A stretch of DNA of 64,000 nt from Colwellia_A sp041890515. Its GTDB lineage: Bacteria; Pseudomonadota; Gammaproteobacteria; Enterobacterales; Alteromonadaceae. Location of the stretch: contig JASDWX010000059.1 of the NCBI GenBank assembly GCA_041890515.1, forward strand, positions 7,851 through 71,850, given 5' to 3'. The notes beneath the pieces are model-generated. The model did no database searches. It saw nothing but the letters and a program-made list of their open reading frames with translations, and was not told where the DNA came from. Both the position numbers and the translations under genes were made by a program. This document shows positions 18,564-27,902 of the stretch, piece by piece; position 1 is the stretch's first letter; the number at the start of each line of letters is the position of its first letter.

Positions 18564-19154
18564 TTGGATAATCCGAAAGTTATTTACTTTAAAAATAGGA
18601 CTGATAGTCAGCTAGCTACTTCGCCAGAATTAGTCGAAGAGCTAGCGATAATAAGTCGAGCGCAACAAGGTGATCAGCAAGCTTTCTATCAAATTTATCA
18701 AAAGTATCATAGAAAAGTTTATGCCATTTGCTGGCGTATGCTGGCGGATAAAGACAGCGCAGAAGATGTTTGCCAAGAAGTTTTTGTGCAGCTTTGGCAA
18801 AAAATAACTAATTTTCGTGGCGACAGTAAATTTTCCACTTGGTTACACAGTGTGACGAGCAATATTGTACTTGGGCATTTACGTAAGCATAAAAACTGGT
18901 TGCAGCGTATTTTCAGCATTGAAGATCAAACCATTCAAGATGTCACTGTAGAAATCGAAGATACGAGTGAGTTAACCGCATTAGATAAACACATTGCACG
19001 TTTACCAGAAAGGGCACGATTAGTGTTTGTTCTGTTCGCTGTTGAAGGTTATCGCCATGAAGAAATTTCAAAAATGTTAGATATGGCGGTGGGTACCAGT
19101 AAAGCACAATACCATAGAGCAAAAAGTTTATTAAGAGAGTGGGTCGAGATATGA
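18564..19154 (+). CDS. ECF-type RNA polymerase sigma factor
   Basis: A 196-residue sigma-70 family protein. Region 2 is DKDSAEDVCQEVFVQLWQKI with the -10-reading FRGDSKFSTWLHSVTSN. Region 4 is LPERARLVFVLFAVEGYRHEEISKMLDMAVGTSKAQYHRAK. No ATG is available before region 2, and TTG at 18564 with GAGA eight bases upstream is the likely start. Its stop overlaps the next gene's ATG (ATGA at 19151-19154), so sigma and the downstream regulator are translationally coupled, the standard layout for an ECF sigma with its anti-sigma. The trigger is unknown. Confidence 0.93.
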   Translation: MDNPKVIYFKNRTDSQLATSPELVEELAIISRAQQGDQQAFYQIYQKYHRKVYAICWRMLADKDSAEDVCQEVFVQLWQKITNFRGDSKFSTWLHSVTSNIVLGHLRKHKNWLQRIFSIEDQTIQDVTVEIEDTSELTALDKHIARLPERARLVFVLFAVEGYRHEEISKMLDMAVGTSKAQYHRAKSLLREWVEI

Positions 19155-19687
19155 ATAAATTATTGTCAGAGCAAGATTTACAAAAAACACTGGCTGAATT
19201 ACCTGATGAAATGACACCGCATTGTGATTTATGGGCAGGTATTGACCGTGCTATTCAGACTAAGCAACAAGATAAACTGTCATTTGATTTGCCAAAGAAA
19301 AAATTTTTCGTCCCAACAGCCTGGGCGGCATCGTTAGTTGCTGCTGTATTAGTGACTTGGGTTTCTTTTTCGCCACAACTTTCAGATAAGCCAGTAAATA
19401 TGGCTCAGCAAGGCCATTCACCACAGAACTTAGTCACGGCTATGCAAGAGAATTTTAAACAAACAAAACAAACAATGCTGGTGAGTTTTGGTCAGCCGAA
19501 AGTATCTGAATTACCGAAAGAAATTCAAGAAGAGTTAATAAAGCTTAGCTCAGCACAGGCAACAATTGAGAAAGCATTAACTGAAGATCCTAGCAACAAT
19601 GATTTATTGAATTTATTACGTTGGACACAAAAACAAGAACTAGATTTATTAACCCAATTGTACAGCCCTAAATGGCAAAGTATTTAA
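19151..19687 (+). CDS. Putative anti-sigma factor, single-pass membrane protein
   Basis: With ATG at 19151 the protein has 178 residues. A cytoplasmic N-terminal part of about 60 residues (LSEQDLQKTLAELPDEMTPH, then DLWAGIDRAIQ) is followed by one membrane helix (PTAWAASLVAAVLVTWVSF). The periplasmic tail is rich in Gln, Lys and Glu and predicted helical. No zinc HxxxCxxC motif of the ZAS type was found. The assignment rests on topology and the four-base overlap with the ECF sigma gene. Direct evidence of sigma binding cannot be read from sequence. Confidence 0.75.
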   Translation: MNKLLSEQDLQKTLAELPDEMTPHCDLWAGIDRAIQTKQQDKLSFDLPKKKFFVPTAWAASLVAAVLVTWVSFSPQLSDKPVNMAQQGHSPQNLVTAMQENFKQTKQTMLVSFGQPKVSELPKEIQEELIKLSSAQATIEKALTEDPSNNDLLNLLRWTQKQELDLLTQLYSPKWQSI

Positions 19688-19711
19688 AATAACAAATAAA
19701 TAGAGGTAGTT

Positions 19712-20662
19712 ATGAGTATTTTACAAAAAATTATTCCAATGATTTTATTTTCTGCAGCGTGCTCAAGCTTTGCTGGTGAGCATATAGAAAAGTCCTTAAC
19801 GATTAGTGATGTAAGTAGCGTTAATATAGAAAATTTACGCGGAAAAGTGACGGTAGTTGGTTGGGATAAAGATACTATATCTGTTAAAGGTGAATTAGAA
19901 GATGATGCAGGTGACTTAATTTTTAAACAACAAGGCTCAAGTGTAAAAATTAAAGTAGAACTGGATAAACATAACAATAATTTTTGGGGCGGTAATGATA
20001 AAGGATCGACATTAACCGTCCATATGCCGAAGAATATCCGAGTCAGTTTTGACGGTGTTTCAAGTGATCTAGATTTTGAAAACTTACATGGGAGTGCGGA
20101 AGGGAAAACGGTAAGTGGCGACATTTACGCGAAAAACTTGAGTGAACGTGTTGAATTGATTTCAGTCAGCGGTGATATTGATAGTAAAAACTTATCAGGG
20201 AAAGTAAGCTTATCCAGTGTCAGTGGAAGCATTAAAGACCGTCAATCAAGTGGGCGTTTAAATTTACGTGTTGTCAGTGGCGAAATTAATGCACAATCTA
20301 CCGCTAAAGAAGTGGTCATAGAAAATGTGAGTGGAGACATTCAAGTGTCACTAGGCGGGATTGATGAACTTATCGTTTCTAATGTGAGTGGTGATTTTTC
20401 TGGCAGTTTATCGTTGAATGAAAGCGGTGCAGTAAAAATGTCAAGTGTTAGTGGACGTTTAGCGTTAAAGCTTCAGAAAAATGTACAGGCAAGCTTTAGA
20501 TTATCTGCAAATGCGGGTGGTGATATTATTAATAAAATCACGGTTCAAAAGGCAAAAAAAGCTAAATATGGCCCAAGTTCAAAACTACGTTTTGAAACAG
20601 GTAATGCCAGTACCAATGTACGTGCAAGTACGGTAAGTGGTGATATTATCGTTAGTCACTAA
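19712..20662 (+). CDS. DUF4097 family beta-repeat protein, exported
   Basis: A 316-residue protein with a signal peptide (MSILQKIIPMILFSAACSSFAG) and then a long series of beta-strand repeats carrying VSGD or VSGS every 18-24 residues (SVSGDIDSKNLSGKVSLSS, VSGEINAQSTAKEVVIENV, NVSGDFSGSLSLNESG). These are typical of DUF4097, a right-handed beta-helix-like adhesin or polymer-binding fold. It starts 24 bases after the anti-sigma gene and is probably part of the same operon, suggesting a cell-envelope stress output. Role unknown. Confidence 0.85.
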   Translation: MSILQKIIPMILFSAACSSFAGEHIEKSLTISDVSSVNIENLRGKVTVVGWDKDTISVKGELEDDAGDLIFKQQGSSVKIKVELDKHNNNFWGGNDKGSTLTVHMPKNIRVSFDGVSSDLDFENLHGSAEGKTVSGDIYAKNLSERVELISVSGDIDSKNLSGKVSLSSVSGSIKDRQSSGRLNLRVVSGEINAQSTAKEVVIENVSGDIQVSLGGIDELIVSNVSGDFSGSLSLNESGAVKMSSVSGRLALKLQKNVQASFRLSANAGGDIINKITVQKAKKAKYGPSSKLRFETGNASTNVRASTVSGDIIVSH

Positions 20663-20689
20663 CTTTTAATTCCCCAGCTTTTAAAACAT

Positions 20690-20724
20690 AACGAGTTAGG
20701 GGGATCCCTCGCTCGTTTTTTTAT
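20690..20724 (+). terminator. Terminator after the sigma/DUF4097 operon
   Basis: Stem AACGAG (20690-20695) with CTCGTT (20712-20717), with an inner GGG-AT-CCC pairing, followed by a run of Ts. It separates the sigma unit from dnaB. Confidence 0.75.
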
Positions 20725-20800
20725 TCAATTTTAAAACGAATTCTGGTAACCTACGGCAAGTTTTAATATCGCATTGACGATAGTTTTTTAGGGTATAACC

Positions 20801-22235
20801 ATGGCAGACCGCAAGCCAAATAAATTTTTCAAAGACAGAAAGTTTTCTCAAGATAGCCAAATGGATGCGCTAAAAGTTCCGCCTCATTCGCTTGAAGCCG
20901 AACAATCTGTCCTGGGTGGATTATTGCTTGATAACGAAACATGGGATCGTGTTGGCGAACGTGTTGTTGCTCAAGATTTCTATAGTCGCTCACATCGTAT
21001 TACTTTTGAAACCATAGCGGCGTTAATTGAATTAGGTAANNNNNNNNNNAGGTAACCCTGTTGATTTAATTACGTTATCTGAAGCCTTAGAAAACGAGCA
21101 ACGACTCGACGATGCAGGTGGTTTTGCTTATCTCGCAGAGATGATGAAAAACACGCCAAGTGCAGCAAATATAACAGCTTATGCTGATATTGTTCGAGAA
21201 AGAGCGGTTACGCGTGAAATGATCAGTGTAGCTAATGAAATTGCTGAAGCGGGCTATGATCCTCAAGGGCGACCTAGTGCTGAACTGCTCGATTTTGCTG
21301 AGACTAAAATATTTGCTATTGCCGAGCAACGTGCAAACAAATCTGAAGGTCCAGAAAATATTACCTCAGTTTTAGAGAAAACGGTCGATCGTATCGAACA
21401 ACTTTGTTCAGCACCGAATGGCGGTGTTACCGGTGTTTCTAGTGGCTTTGGTGATTTAGATAAAATGACGGCAGGCTTCCAAAAATCAGATCTCATTATT
21501 GTTGCTGCACGTCCATCAATGGGTAAAACCACATTCGCAATGAACATCGCAGAAAATGCCGCTATGACTGAAGACAAGCCTGCACTGATCTTCAGTTTAG
21601 AAATGCCGGCAGAACAATTAATGATGAGAATGCTTGCTTCGTTAGGCCGAATTGATCAAACCAAAATTCGTACCGGTCAGTTAGGTGATGAAGATTGGGC
21701 ACGTTTATCATCAACAATGGGCTTGCTTATTGATAAAGGGAAAATGTTTATTGATGATGCTGCGGGTTTAACACCGACTGATGTTCGTTCTCGTGCACGT
21801 CGTATAGCACGTGATCATGGTGGAATTAGTATGATCATGATCGATTATTTACAGTTGATGCGAGCACCACAATTCTCTGATAATAGAACGTTAGAAATAG
21901 CGGAAATATCGCGTTCATTAAAAGCATTAGCGAAAGAATTACAAGTGCCAGTTGTTGCGCTGTCTCAGCTTAACCGTAGTTTGGAGCAACGTTCAGATAA
22001 ACGACCAATTAACTCGGATCTACGTGAATCAGGGTCTATTGAGCAAGATGCCGACTTAATCATGTTTATTTATCGTGATGAGGTTTATCACGATGATTCA
22101 GAATTCAAAGGCATGGCAGAAATCATTATTGGTAAACAACGTAACGGTCCCATTGGTCGTGTACCACTGACTTTCCAAGGGCAATTTTCTCGTTTTGATA
22201 ATTATGCCGGACCACATGTTTTAGCGGAAGATTAA
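20801..22235 (+). CDS. dnaB: Replicative DNA helicase DnaB, interrupted by an assembly gap
   Basis: Hexameric 5'-3' fork helicase. The N-terminal DnaG-interacting domain starts after about 25 residues (KVPPHSLEAEQSVLGGLLLD). The RecA-like domain has Walker A ARPSMGKTTFAMN, Walker B IDYLQLM and the arginine-bearing AKELQVPVVALSQLNRSLE. The gene is cut by ten Ns (21040-21049), after which an in-frame stop appears. Removing the Ns plus one of the two flanking AGGTAA copies (16 bases) restores one frame of 472 residues with the family-like join ELGNPVDLITL. So this is an assembly artefact, not a real pseudogene. Its stop overlaps the alr start (TAATG). Confidence 0.97.
21040..21049. other. Assembly gap (10 Ns) inside dnaB
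   Basis: Ten Ns flanked on both sides by the same six bases, AGGTAA (21034-21039 and 21050-21055). This is the mark of two contig ends that overlap by six bases and were joined by a fixed-size spacer. The true missing length is probably zero. Confidence 0.95.
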
Positions 22236-23401
22236 TGGCATTAACAACCGCGACAGTCATTATTAATGTCTCTGCGCTCAAGCATAATTTAGCGCAGATA
22301 AAGTTACTTGCCCCCACAACCAAACTGCTTGCTGTTTTAAAAGCCAATGCTTATGGGCATGGTCTAGAACTTATAGCGAAAGCGTTGTTTGCTGAACAAG
22401 ATAAAAAAAAGGAACATGGCAACTCATCACCATCAGTTGATGCTATTGCTGTTGCAAGAATTGATGAAGCGCTGGCACTTCGTGCTGCAGGAATAACTCA
22501 ACCGATTGTTTTACTTGAAGGTTTCTTTGATAGTAAAGACTTATCCATTCTTGCTGCTCATAATTTACAAACGATAGTTCATAATCAACAACAGCTTGAT
22601 GCTATTTTAATTGCAGAGCTTACATCCCCTCTAAAAGTTTGGTTAAAAATAGACACCGGCATGCACCGTCTAGGTATTAATCCTGAGCAGTTTAGTGCGT
22701 TTTATCAGCAATTAACTGACTCGGATAATGTACAAAAAAATATTGTCTTAATGAGTCATTTAGGCTGTGCTGATAATAAAGACAGCGATGAAACGCAACA
22801 ACAAATCTCACTATTTGAGGAAGTGACACAAGGCTGTGACGAAGAACGAACGATAGCAAACTCAGCTGGAATTTGCTCATGGCCAACGAGTCACTATCAA
22901 TGGGTACGACCAGGATTATTGTTATACGGTGTTTCTCCTTTATCTTTAGATGATTCATCTATAGTGCCCTCAAGTCATCAAATTAAGGTTAAAAGTGATA
23001 ACTTTGATATTCAACCAGTCATGACGCTAAAGTCTAGCTTAATCGCAATACGTGAGCTTGATGCAGGTGAGTCTGTCGGTTATGGTGGTGCTTGGAAAAG
23101 TGAAGAAAAAACGATCATTGGTGTTGTTGCTATTGGTTACGGTGACGGTTATCCACGCCATGCCCGAAATGGAACACCCGTGCTAGTGAATGGTCGAAGA
23201 GTACCGCTAATCGGAAAGGTATCAATGGATATGATCACCGTTGATTTAGGTATCAACAATCAAGATGAAATTGGTGATTTAGTCACTTTGTGGGGGGATA
23301 ATTTGCCCGTAGCTGAAATAGCTCAATGTGCTACCACTATTCCTTATGAGCTTTTGTGTAATATAACGCAACGTGTGAAAATAACTCTGTCAGTACAGTA
23401 G
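22235..23401 (+). CDS. alr: Alanine racemase
   Basis: PLP enzyme converting L- to D-alanine for peptidoglycan. Lys36 in VLKANAYGHG is the PLP lysine, and the Tyr of SVGYGGAW in the C-terminal domain is the second catalytic base. IGYGDGYPR and GKVSMDM are further family marks. It has 388 residues, somewhat longer than E. coli Alr (359), with inserts near residues 50-65 and 240-255. It overlaps the dnaB stop by one base; dnaB-alr is the usual enterobacterial and alteromonad pair. Confidence 0.97.
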   Translation: MALTTATVIINVSALKHNLAQIKLLAPTTKLLAVLKANAYGHGLELIAKALFAEQDKKKEHGNSSPSVDAIAVARIDEALALRAAGITQPIVLLEGFFDSKDLSILAAHNLQTIVHNQQQLDAILIAELTSPLKVWLKIDTGMHRLGINPEQFSAFYQQLTDSDNVQKNIVLMSHLGCADNKDSDETQQQISLFEEVTQGCDEERTIANSAGICSWPTSHYQWVRPGLLLYGVSPLSLDDSSIVPSSHQIKVKSDNFDIQPVMTLKSSLIAIRELDAGESVGYGGAWKSEEKTIIGVVAIGYGDGYPRHARNGTPVLVNGRRVPLIGKVSMDMITVDLGINNQDEIGDLVTLWGDNLPVAEIAQCATTIPYELLCNITQRVKITLSVQ

Positions 23402-23520
23402 CGCAATTATAGTTAAATATTTGCTCTCCACTTCTATTCATTTGTTTGCAATTGAATAATTTCCTATCGTGTATAACCTTTATTACACTATTTTATAAGG
23501 TGTTTTCGATTTTAAGACAC

Positions 23521-23551
23521 AAAAAAACCTCGTTTATAAATAAAAGAGGTT
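23521..23551 (-). terminator. Terminator after the cheX-like gene
   Basis: Read on the minus strand: AACCTC, short paired arm, GAGGTT (23546-23551 with 23526-23531), followed by seven Ts (23521-23527). It lies between the convergent alr and cheX-like genes. Confidence 0.7.
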
Positions 23552-23589
23552 AATGAGATAAATTATATTATTGCTATAAGAATGTTTAT

Positions 23590-24054
23590 CTATTTGTCGA
23601 AACTAAACTCAATGAAAGCTTTACCAAATTCAGAGCCTAATGGAATGATAATAATAGGTCCGTCTGCTTTGTGATGAATGGTATGGTCTTTACCTGAAAC
23701 TACCATAGGTGTAGCCATGTCAAATTCAAAACCTTTTTCGCTGAGCATGCGCTTAGCACCACCCGTAACCATATTGGTAATTTCACCGACTAAATCAGTA
23801 ATTTCTTCATTTATCTCATCAGGACCTTCGCCAACCATTTTTTTCATGGTAGCAAGCGCTAACTTTCCTTCAAACGTAATTGATAGAGAGCCTTTTGTTT
23901 TTGAACTCACCATACCAATTAAACCAGAAACATCGCCCATAGCTATTTCATCTTTTTTCAAACGAGGCTTTTCGGGTATCAATTCCATTTGTGCCATTGT
24001 AGACATCACATTAAGCATTGAAGATAAAAAGGGGTTAATAAACTCTACATTCAT
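23590..24054 (-). CDS. CheX-like chemotaxis phosphatase-fold protein
   Basis: A 154-residue protein of the CheC/CheX/FliY fold. The family helix with the catalytic Glu and Asn is visible in EEITDLVGEITNMVTGGAK (E-I-T-N), followed by glycine-rich beta strands and a C-terminal beta strand (FGKAFIEFSFD). Single-domain members of this kind act as CheY-P phosphatases. No other chemotaxis gene is near, so its response-regulator partner is unknown. The ATG is 5' of an otherwise empty 76-base gap. Confidence 0.85.
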   Translation of the reverse strand: MNVEFINPFLSSMLNVMSTMAQMELIPEKPRLKKDEIAMGDVSGLIGMVSSKTKGSLSITFEGKLALATMKKMVGEGPDEINEEITDLVGEITNMVTGGAKRMLSEKGFEFDMATPMVVSGKDHTIHHKADGPIIIIPLGSEFGKAFIEFSFDK

Positions 24055-24130
24055 GAATGTTTCCCAAAGACGTTAGTTGTACTAGTGATATGATTTTAAA
24101 TGCCAATCTAGCAAATATAAATCATTCCTA

Positions 24131-24655
24131 CTAGTCATTGTTTTTTATTATAGTAATTTCAGCCGTTTTTACGGAGCTAGAAAAAGTTAAACTGCCCCTA
24201 ATTTTTCCATTTTGGTAATTTACAGTATTTATCTGTTTAGGATAAGTATCGACGAGTAAATCATTTTTTACCACTATTCCCGATAAAAAGTTTTCAAAAT
24301 TAGCTTCTTGGTAAATATAAACGTTACCTTTTGCTATTTCTAAACCTATCCAATTGAGCTTTATAATGTGTTTTTCATTTTCTTGAATGTCAATAAGTTG
24401 AAAATGAGCTTCTACATAGTCTTGGATGAACTTTTCATATTCTGAATGTTCAGGTGAAAAGTGTATTTGTTGTTGCTCAGCAATGGCGTTATCAATATCG
24501 TGACCTGTAATTTGATGAATGACCTCTATGTTGTTGGTTTTTGGATTAACGGATAAATCAGTTAATCCAAAAAAGTAGCGGTGAGCTACGCTAGAAAGCG
24601 TAACCCCACACAACAAACAAACAATGAAACTTTTAAATAATGCACTTTTTACCAT
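24131..24655 (-). CDS. DUF6702 family exported protein
   Basis: A 174-residue protein with a signal peptide (SFIVCLLCGVTLSSVAHRYF). The mature part starts with HRYFFGLTDLSVNPKTNNIE, then alternating strands (IEVIHQITGHDIDNAI, KLNWIGLEIAKGNVYIYQEA), the pattern of DUF6702, often a small periplasmic partner of a membrane or peptidase gene. The start overlaps the stop of the M1 peptidase gene by one base, so the two are co-translated. Function unknown. Confidence 0.75.
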   Translation of the reverse strand: MVKSALFKSFIVCLLCGVTLSSVAHRYFFGLTDLSVNPKTNNIEVIHQITGHDIDNAIAEQQQIHFSPEHSEYEKFIQDYVEAHFQLIDIQENEKHIIKLNWIGLEIAKGNVYIYQEANFENFLSGIVVKNDLLVDTYPKQINTVNYQNGKIRGSLTFSSSVKTAEITIIKNND

Positions 24656-27006
24656 TATTTATCTTCTTCTCCCTTGTCTGTTTTCTCGTCATCTGCAGAT
24701 TTTAACTTCACGTTATAGTCACGCATCATGTCTTTCTTCTTACGCTTGTATAACTCAAAGCTTGATTTAATTGGGCGTGCTGGCCAGTAATTGTTATTCA
24801 CATTTACATCAGCAGTTTCCCAATTTGGATCAATAGCAATAGCTGTAATTTCTTTATCAGTAATAAATAATTTAGAGACTTCTTTACTATTTTTACGCCA
24901 AATTTCTGCAGGAATTTTAACTTGTTTAGTCGTTTTATCTGCGAAAGTTAATTGAACAATAATAGGCATGACTAAGCCGCCTTTATTTTCGAAATCAACA
25001 ATATAGAAATTTCTGTCGTCAACGAGCAAGTCTTTTTCCCATTGCTTTAACTTTTTATGAGAACTGTTATAGGTATTGCGTGCTTTATTGGTTGCTGTGA
25101 ATTTATCGTGTTCATTATAGAAGTCTAACAATTCAGGTTTGTCAGCTGTTCTAAGCCAGTGACCTTTGTCACGAATGTCACTAATAAAAGTTGGTTTCTC
25201 AGTTTCTAATGCACGTTCCCAAGCTTCTTCAGTATCAGGGTTTTGGCTGTCAGGGCGGTATAAATGAATATTACCTAATGCGATATCAACATGATCTGTT
25301 GTGTAGAACCAGCCACGCCAGAACCAATCTAAGTCAACTGCTGAAGCATCTTCCATCGTACGGAAAAAGTCTGATGGGGTAGGGCGTTTAAACTTCCAGC
25401 GTTGTGCATATTCTTTAAAGGCAAAATCAAATAACTCACGACCCATTACTGTTTCGCGGAGAATATTTAAGGCTGTTGCTGGTTTACCGTATGCATTATT
25501 ACCAAACTGAAGAATTGATTCAGAATTGGTCATGATGGGGACCTGGTTCGTGCTTTTCATGTAGTTGATAATGTCTGGAGCATGACCTCGGCGTGAAGGA
25601 TAACCTTCTTCCCACGCTTGTTGTGCTAAAAACTGTAGGAAGGTATTTAAACCTTCATCCATCCAGGTCCATTGACGCTCGTCTGAGTTAACGATCATCG
25701 GGAAATAGTTATGACCTACTTCATGAATGATTACGCCAATTAAGCCGTATTTAGTGCCACGAGAATAGGTTTTTTCACCCGTTTCTTTATCAAGTGTTGG
25801 TCGATATCCATTGAAAGTGATCATTGGGTATTCCATTCCACCAATAGGACCATGCACGGAAATTGAAACAGGGTATGGATAAGCAAAGGTGTACTTATTG
25901 TACTGTTGCATTGTATGAATTATAGCTTCAGTAGAGTAACGTCCCCACAAGGGATTACCTTCATTAGGGTAGTAAGACATGGCCATTGTATCCGTTCCAC
26001 CTTCATTATATCCTTGAGCGTCCCAAATAAATTTACGGCTTGAAGCGAAAGCAAAATCACGAACGTTTTTCGCTTTAAAATGCCATGTTTGAGTTTTTGA
26101 AGAACGTGATTTTTCGTTAGCAAGTGCTTCTTCAGGCGTAACTATCATCACGGGGCTTTTAGCACTTTTAGCTTGAGTTAAGCGCTTACGTTGTGTATTA
26201 GATAATACGTTACTTTCGTTTTGTAACTCACCTGTTGCTGCAACAATATGGTCAGCTGGAACTGTGATTTTAACATCGTAGTCACCAAACTCTAAAGTGA
26301 ATTCACCATTACCTAAAAATTGTTTGTTTTGCCAGCCCATAACATCATAATATGCTGCTGCACGAGGAAACCAACCAGCAACTTCGTACAAGTAGTTATC
26401 GTCTTCTTTAAAGTATTCGTACCCAGAACGACCCCCTAATACTTTTTGTTCGTGAAGTTTGTAATTCCATTTAATGTTTAATTCTACATCGTCACCGGAT
26501 TTTAATGCTTTAGGTAAGTCAACGCGCATCATCGTGCCGTTAATTACATAATGAAGCGCTTTACCATTTGAACCTGCAACTTGAGTTATTTTATTACCGC
26601 CGTCAAATTCAGTAGATTCTATTGCGTTACGTAAACCTTTGTAGGTTACTTTTTTGCGAGGAGCAGTACTTGTCAAGCGATTGTCTGATTCACGTTTTAG
26701 GCGATTCTGATCAAGCTGTATCCACAAGTAGCGTAATGTATCGGGTGAATTATTCGTGTAGCTAATGGTTTCGCTACCTTTTAATGTTTGTGTCTTATCA
26801 TCAAGTTGAATATTTATTTTGTAATCAACTTGTTGTTGCCAATATTGATGGCCAGGTGCACCTGATGCCGTTCTATAGGTATTTGGTGTAGGTAAAATTT
26901 CTTCTAACTGACGAAATTTATCTGTATTTATCGTATTCTTTGCAATTGCACTACCACTGGCAGCAACAAATAAGCAAAGTAGCGCTAATTTGATCGAATA
27001 TTTCAT
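24655..27006 (-). CDS. M1 family metallopeptidase, exported
   Basis: A 783-residue zinc peptidase with a signal peptide (MKYSIKLALLCLFVAASGSAIA). The N-terminal beta domain resembles aminopeptidase N. The exopeptidase loop is GGMEY (389-393) instead of GAMEN. The zinc site is HEVGH (428-432) plus Glu451 in WMDEGLNTF. The C-terminal part, with a lysine-rich tail (KKKDMMRDYNVKLK), is unlike classical aminopeptidase N. A periplasmic role in peptide digestion is likely; substrate unknown. It is in an operon with the DUF6702 gene. Confidence 0.92.
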   Translation of the reverse strand: MKYSIKLALLCLFVAASGSAIAKNTINTDKFRQLEEILPTPNTYRTASGAPGHQYWQQQVDYKINIQLDDKTQTLKGSETISYTNNSPDTLRYLWIQLDQNRLKRESDNRLTSTAPRKKVTYKGLRNAIESTEFDGGNKITQVAGSNGKALHYVINGTMMRVDLPKALKSGDDVELNIKWNYKLHEQKVLGGRSGYEYFKEDDNYLYEVAGWFPRAAAYYDVMGWQNKQFLGNGEFTLEFGDYDVKITVPADHIVAATGELQNESNVLSNTQRKRLTQAKSAKSPVMIVTPEEALANEKSRSSKTQTWHFKAKNVRDFAFASSRKFIWDAQGYNEGGTDTMAMSYYPNEGNPLWGRYSTEAIIHTMQQYNKYTFAYPYPVSISVHGPIGGMEYPMITFNGYRPTLDKETGEKTYSRGTKYGLIGVIIHEVGHNYFPMIVNSDERQWTWMDEGLNTFLQFLAQQAWEEGYPSRRGHAPDIINYMKSTNQVPIMTNSESILQFGNNAYGKPATALNILRETVMGRELFDFAFKEYAQRWKFKRPTPSDFFRTMEDASAVDLDWFWRGWFYTTDHVDIALGNIHLYRPDSQNPDTEEAWERALETEKPTFISDIRDKGHWLRTADKPELLDFYNEHDKFTATNKARNTYNSSHKKLKQWEKDLLVDDRNFYIVDFENKGGLVMPIIVQLTFADKTTKQVKIPAEIWRKNSKEVSKLFITDKEITAIAIDPNWETADVNVNNNYWPARPIKSSFELYKRKKKDMMRDYNVKLKSADDEKTDKGEEDK

Positions 27007-27170
27007 AGGCTTCCTGACTATTGTTATAATGTATACACGTTTAATCGTGTCTTTATAACATGAATAAACTTAGATGGTTAACGAGAGGGTGTGTTTATGC
27101 GATCAATAGCTGTAAACATAAGTTTAATGGGAGGCGTTAAGGAAATAATTACAACTTAATAATAGATATT

Positions 27171-27605
27171 TTAGCTACAGCTTTGACAAGCTCCATGAGC
27201 TTCAACAATTTGATGGCTAATTGTAAAACCTGTAGCATCTGCCATTGAACGCAAGGCTAGATCTAAATTCGACGATTGTATTTCTTCAACATGTCCGCAA
27301 GTATCGCAAATTAATAATTGTACAGGGTGATTGCATTCACTAAAGTGGTGGCACATAACAAATGAATTGAGCGATTCTATTTTGTGTACGAATCCTTGTT
27401 TGCTCAGAAAATCTAAGGCACGGTAAATAGTTGCAGGTTTTGCTGAAGGGTCAATGAGCTTTAATTCATCAAGAAGATCATAAGCGCCAATAGCACCACT
27501 ATGTTGAGTTAGCAGTTTAAAAACTTGTTCACGAGCTAGCGTAAATCGTGCACCACGCTTTTGGCATGAGTCTTTAGCTTGTATTAGTAATGCTTCTGCG
27601 TTCAT
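27171..27605 (-). CDS. zur: Zinc uptake regulator, Fur family
   Basis: A 144-residue Fur-family repressor. The winged-helix part includes AKPATIYRALDFLSKQGFVH, whose RALDFL-QGFVHKIESLN stretch is the Zur signature (Fur has a different follow-on). Structural zinc cysteines are Cys100, Cys103, Cys140 and Cys143, and CHHFSECNH provides the regulatory site. In known systems zinc-bound Zur represses zinc import and paralogous ribosomal protein genes. No zinc transporter genes are adjacent here. Confidence 0.92.
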   Translation of the reverse strand: MNAEALLIQAKDSCQKRGARFTLAREQVFKLLTQHSGAIGAYDLLDELKLIDPSAKPATIYRALDFLSKQGFVHKIESLNSFVMCHHFSECNHPVQLLICDTCGHVEEIQSSNLDLALRSMADATGFTISHQIVEAHGACQSCS

Positions 27606-27902
27606 TTTGACGTATGTACTTACTTGATGGGATGATTTTTTACCAGTCTAACACAGAGGTTTTGATGATGTAATATGCTTAAAAAGTTAATTACTTCACC
27701 ATTTTATTTAAAAACTGGCAGGAAGTACTTTCAGCATTTATTATTTGCAACGTGTTACTTTGAGCATTTAGATACTTACCGATCAAAGTCATCAGTTTTA
27801 TTAACTTGACAAAAGCCCGTTGTCTTTTACAGAACCGGTCAAATAATAAACAGCTTTATGACAACAAAAACAGTGGAACACGATAGTGTATGAATTTTCA
27901 AA

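Noticed and set aside
20801..21055. Truncated dnaB as a pseudogene
   Set aside because: The stop comes from the joined contig ends; removing the spacer and one AGGTAA restores the full frame.
27606..27902. Zur box upstream of zur
   Set aside because: No palindrome resembling known Zur operators was found; the TTGACA-like string near 27805 lacks a matching -10.
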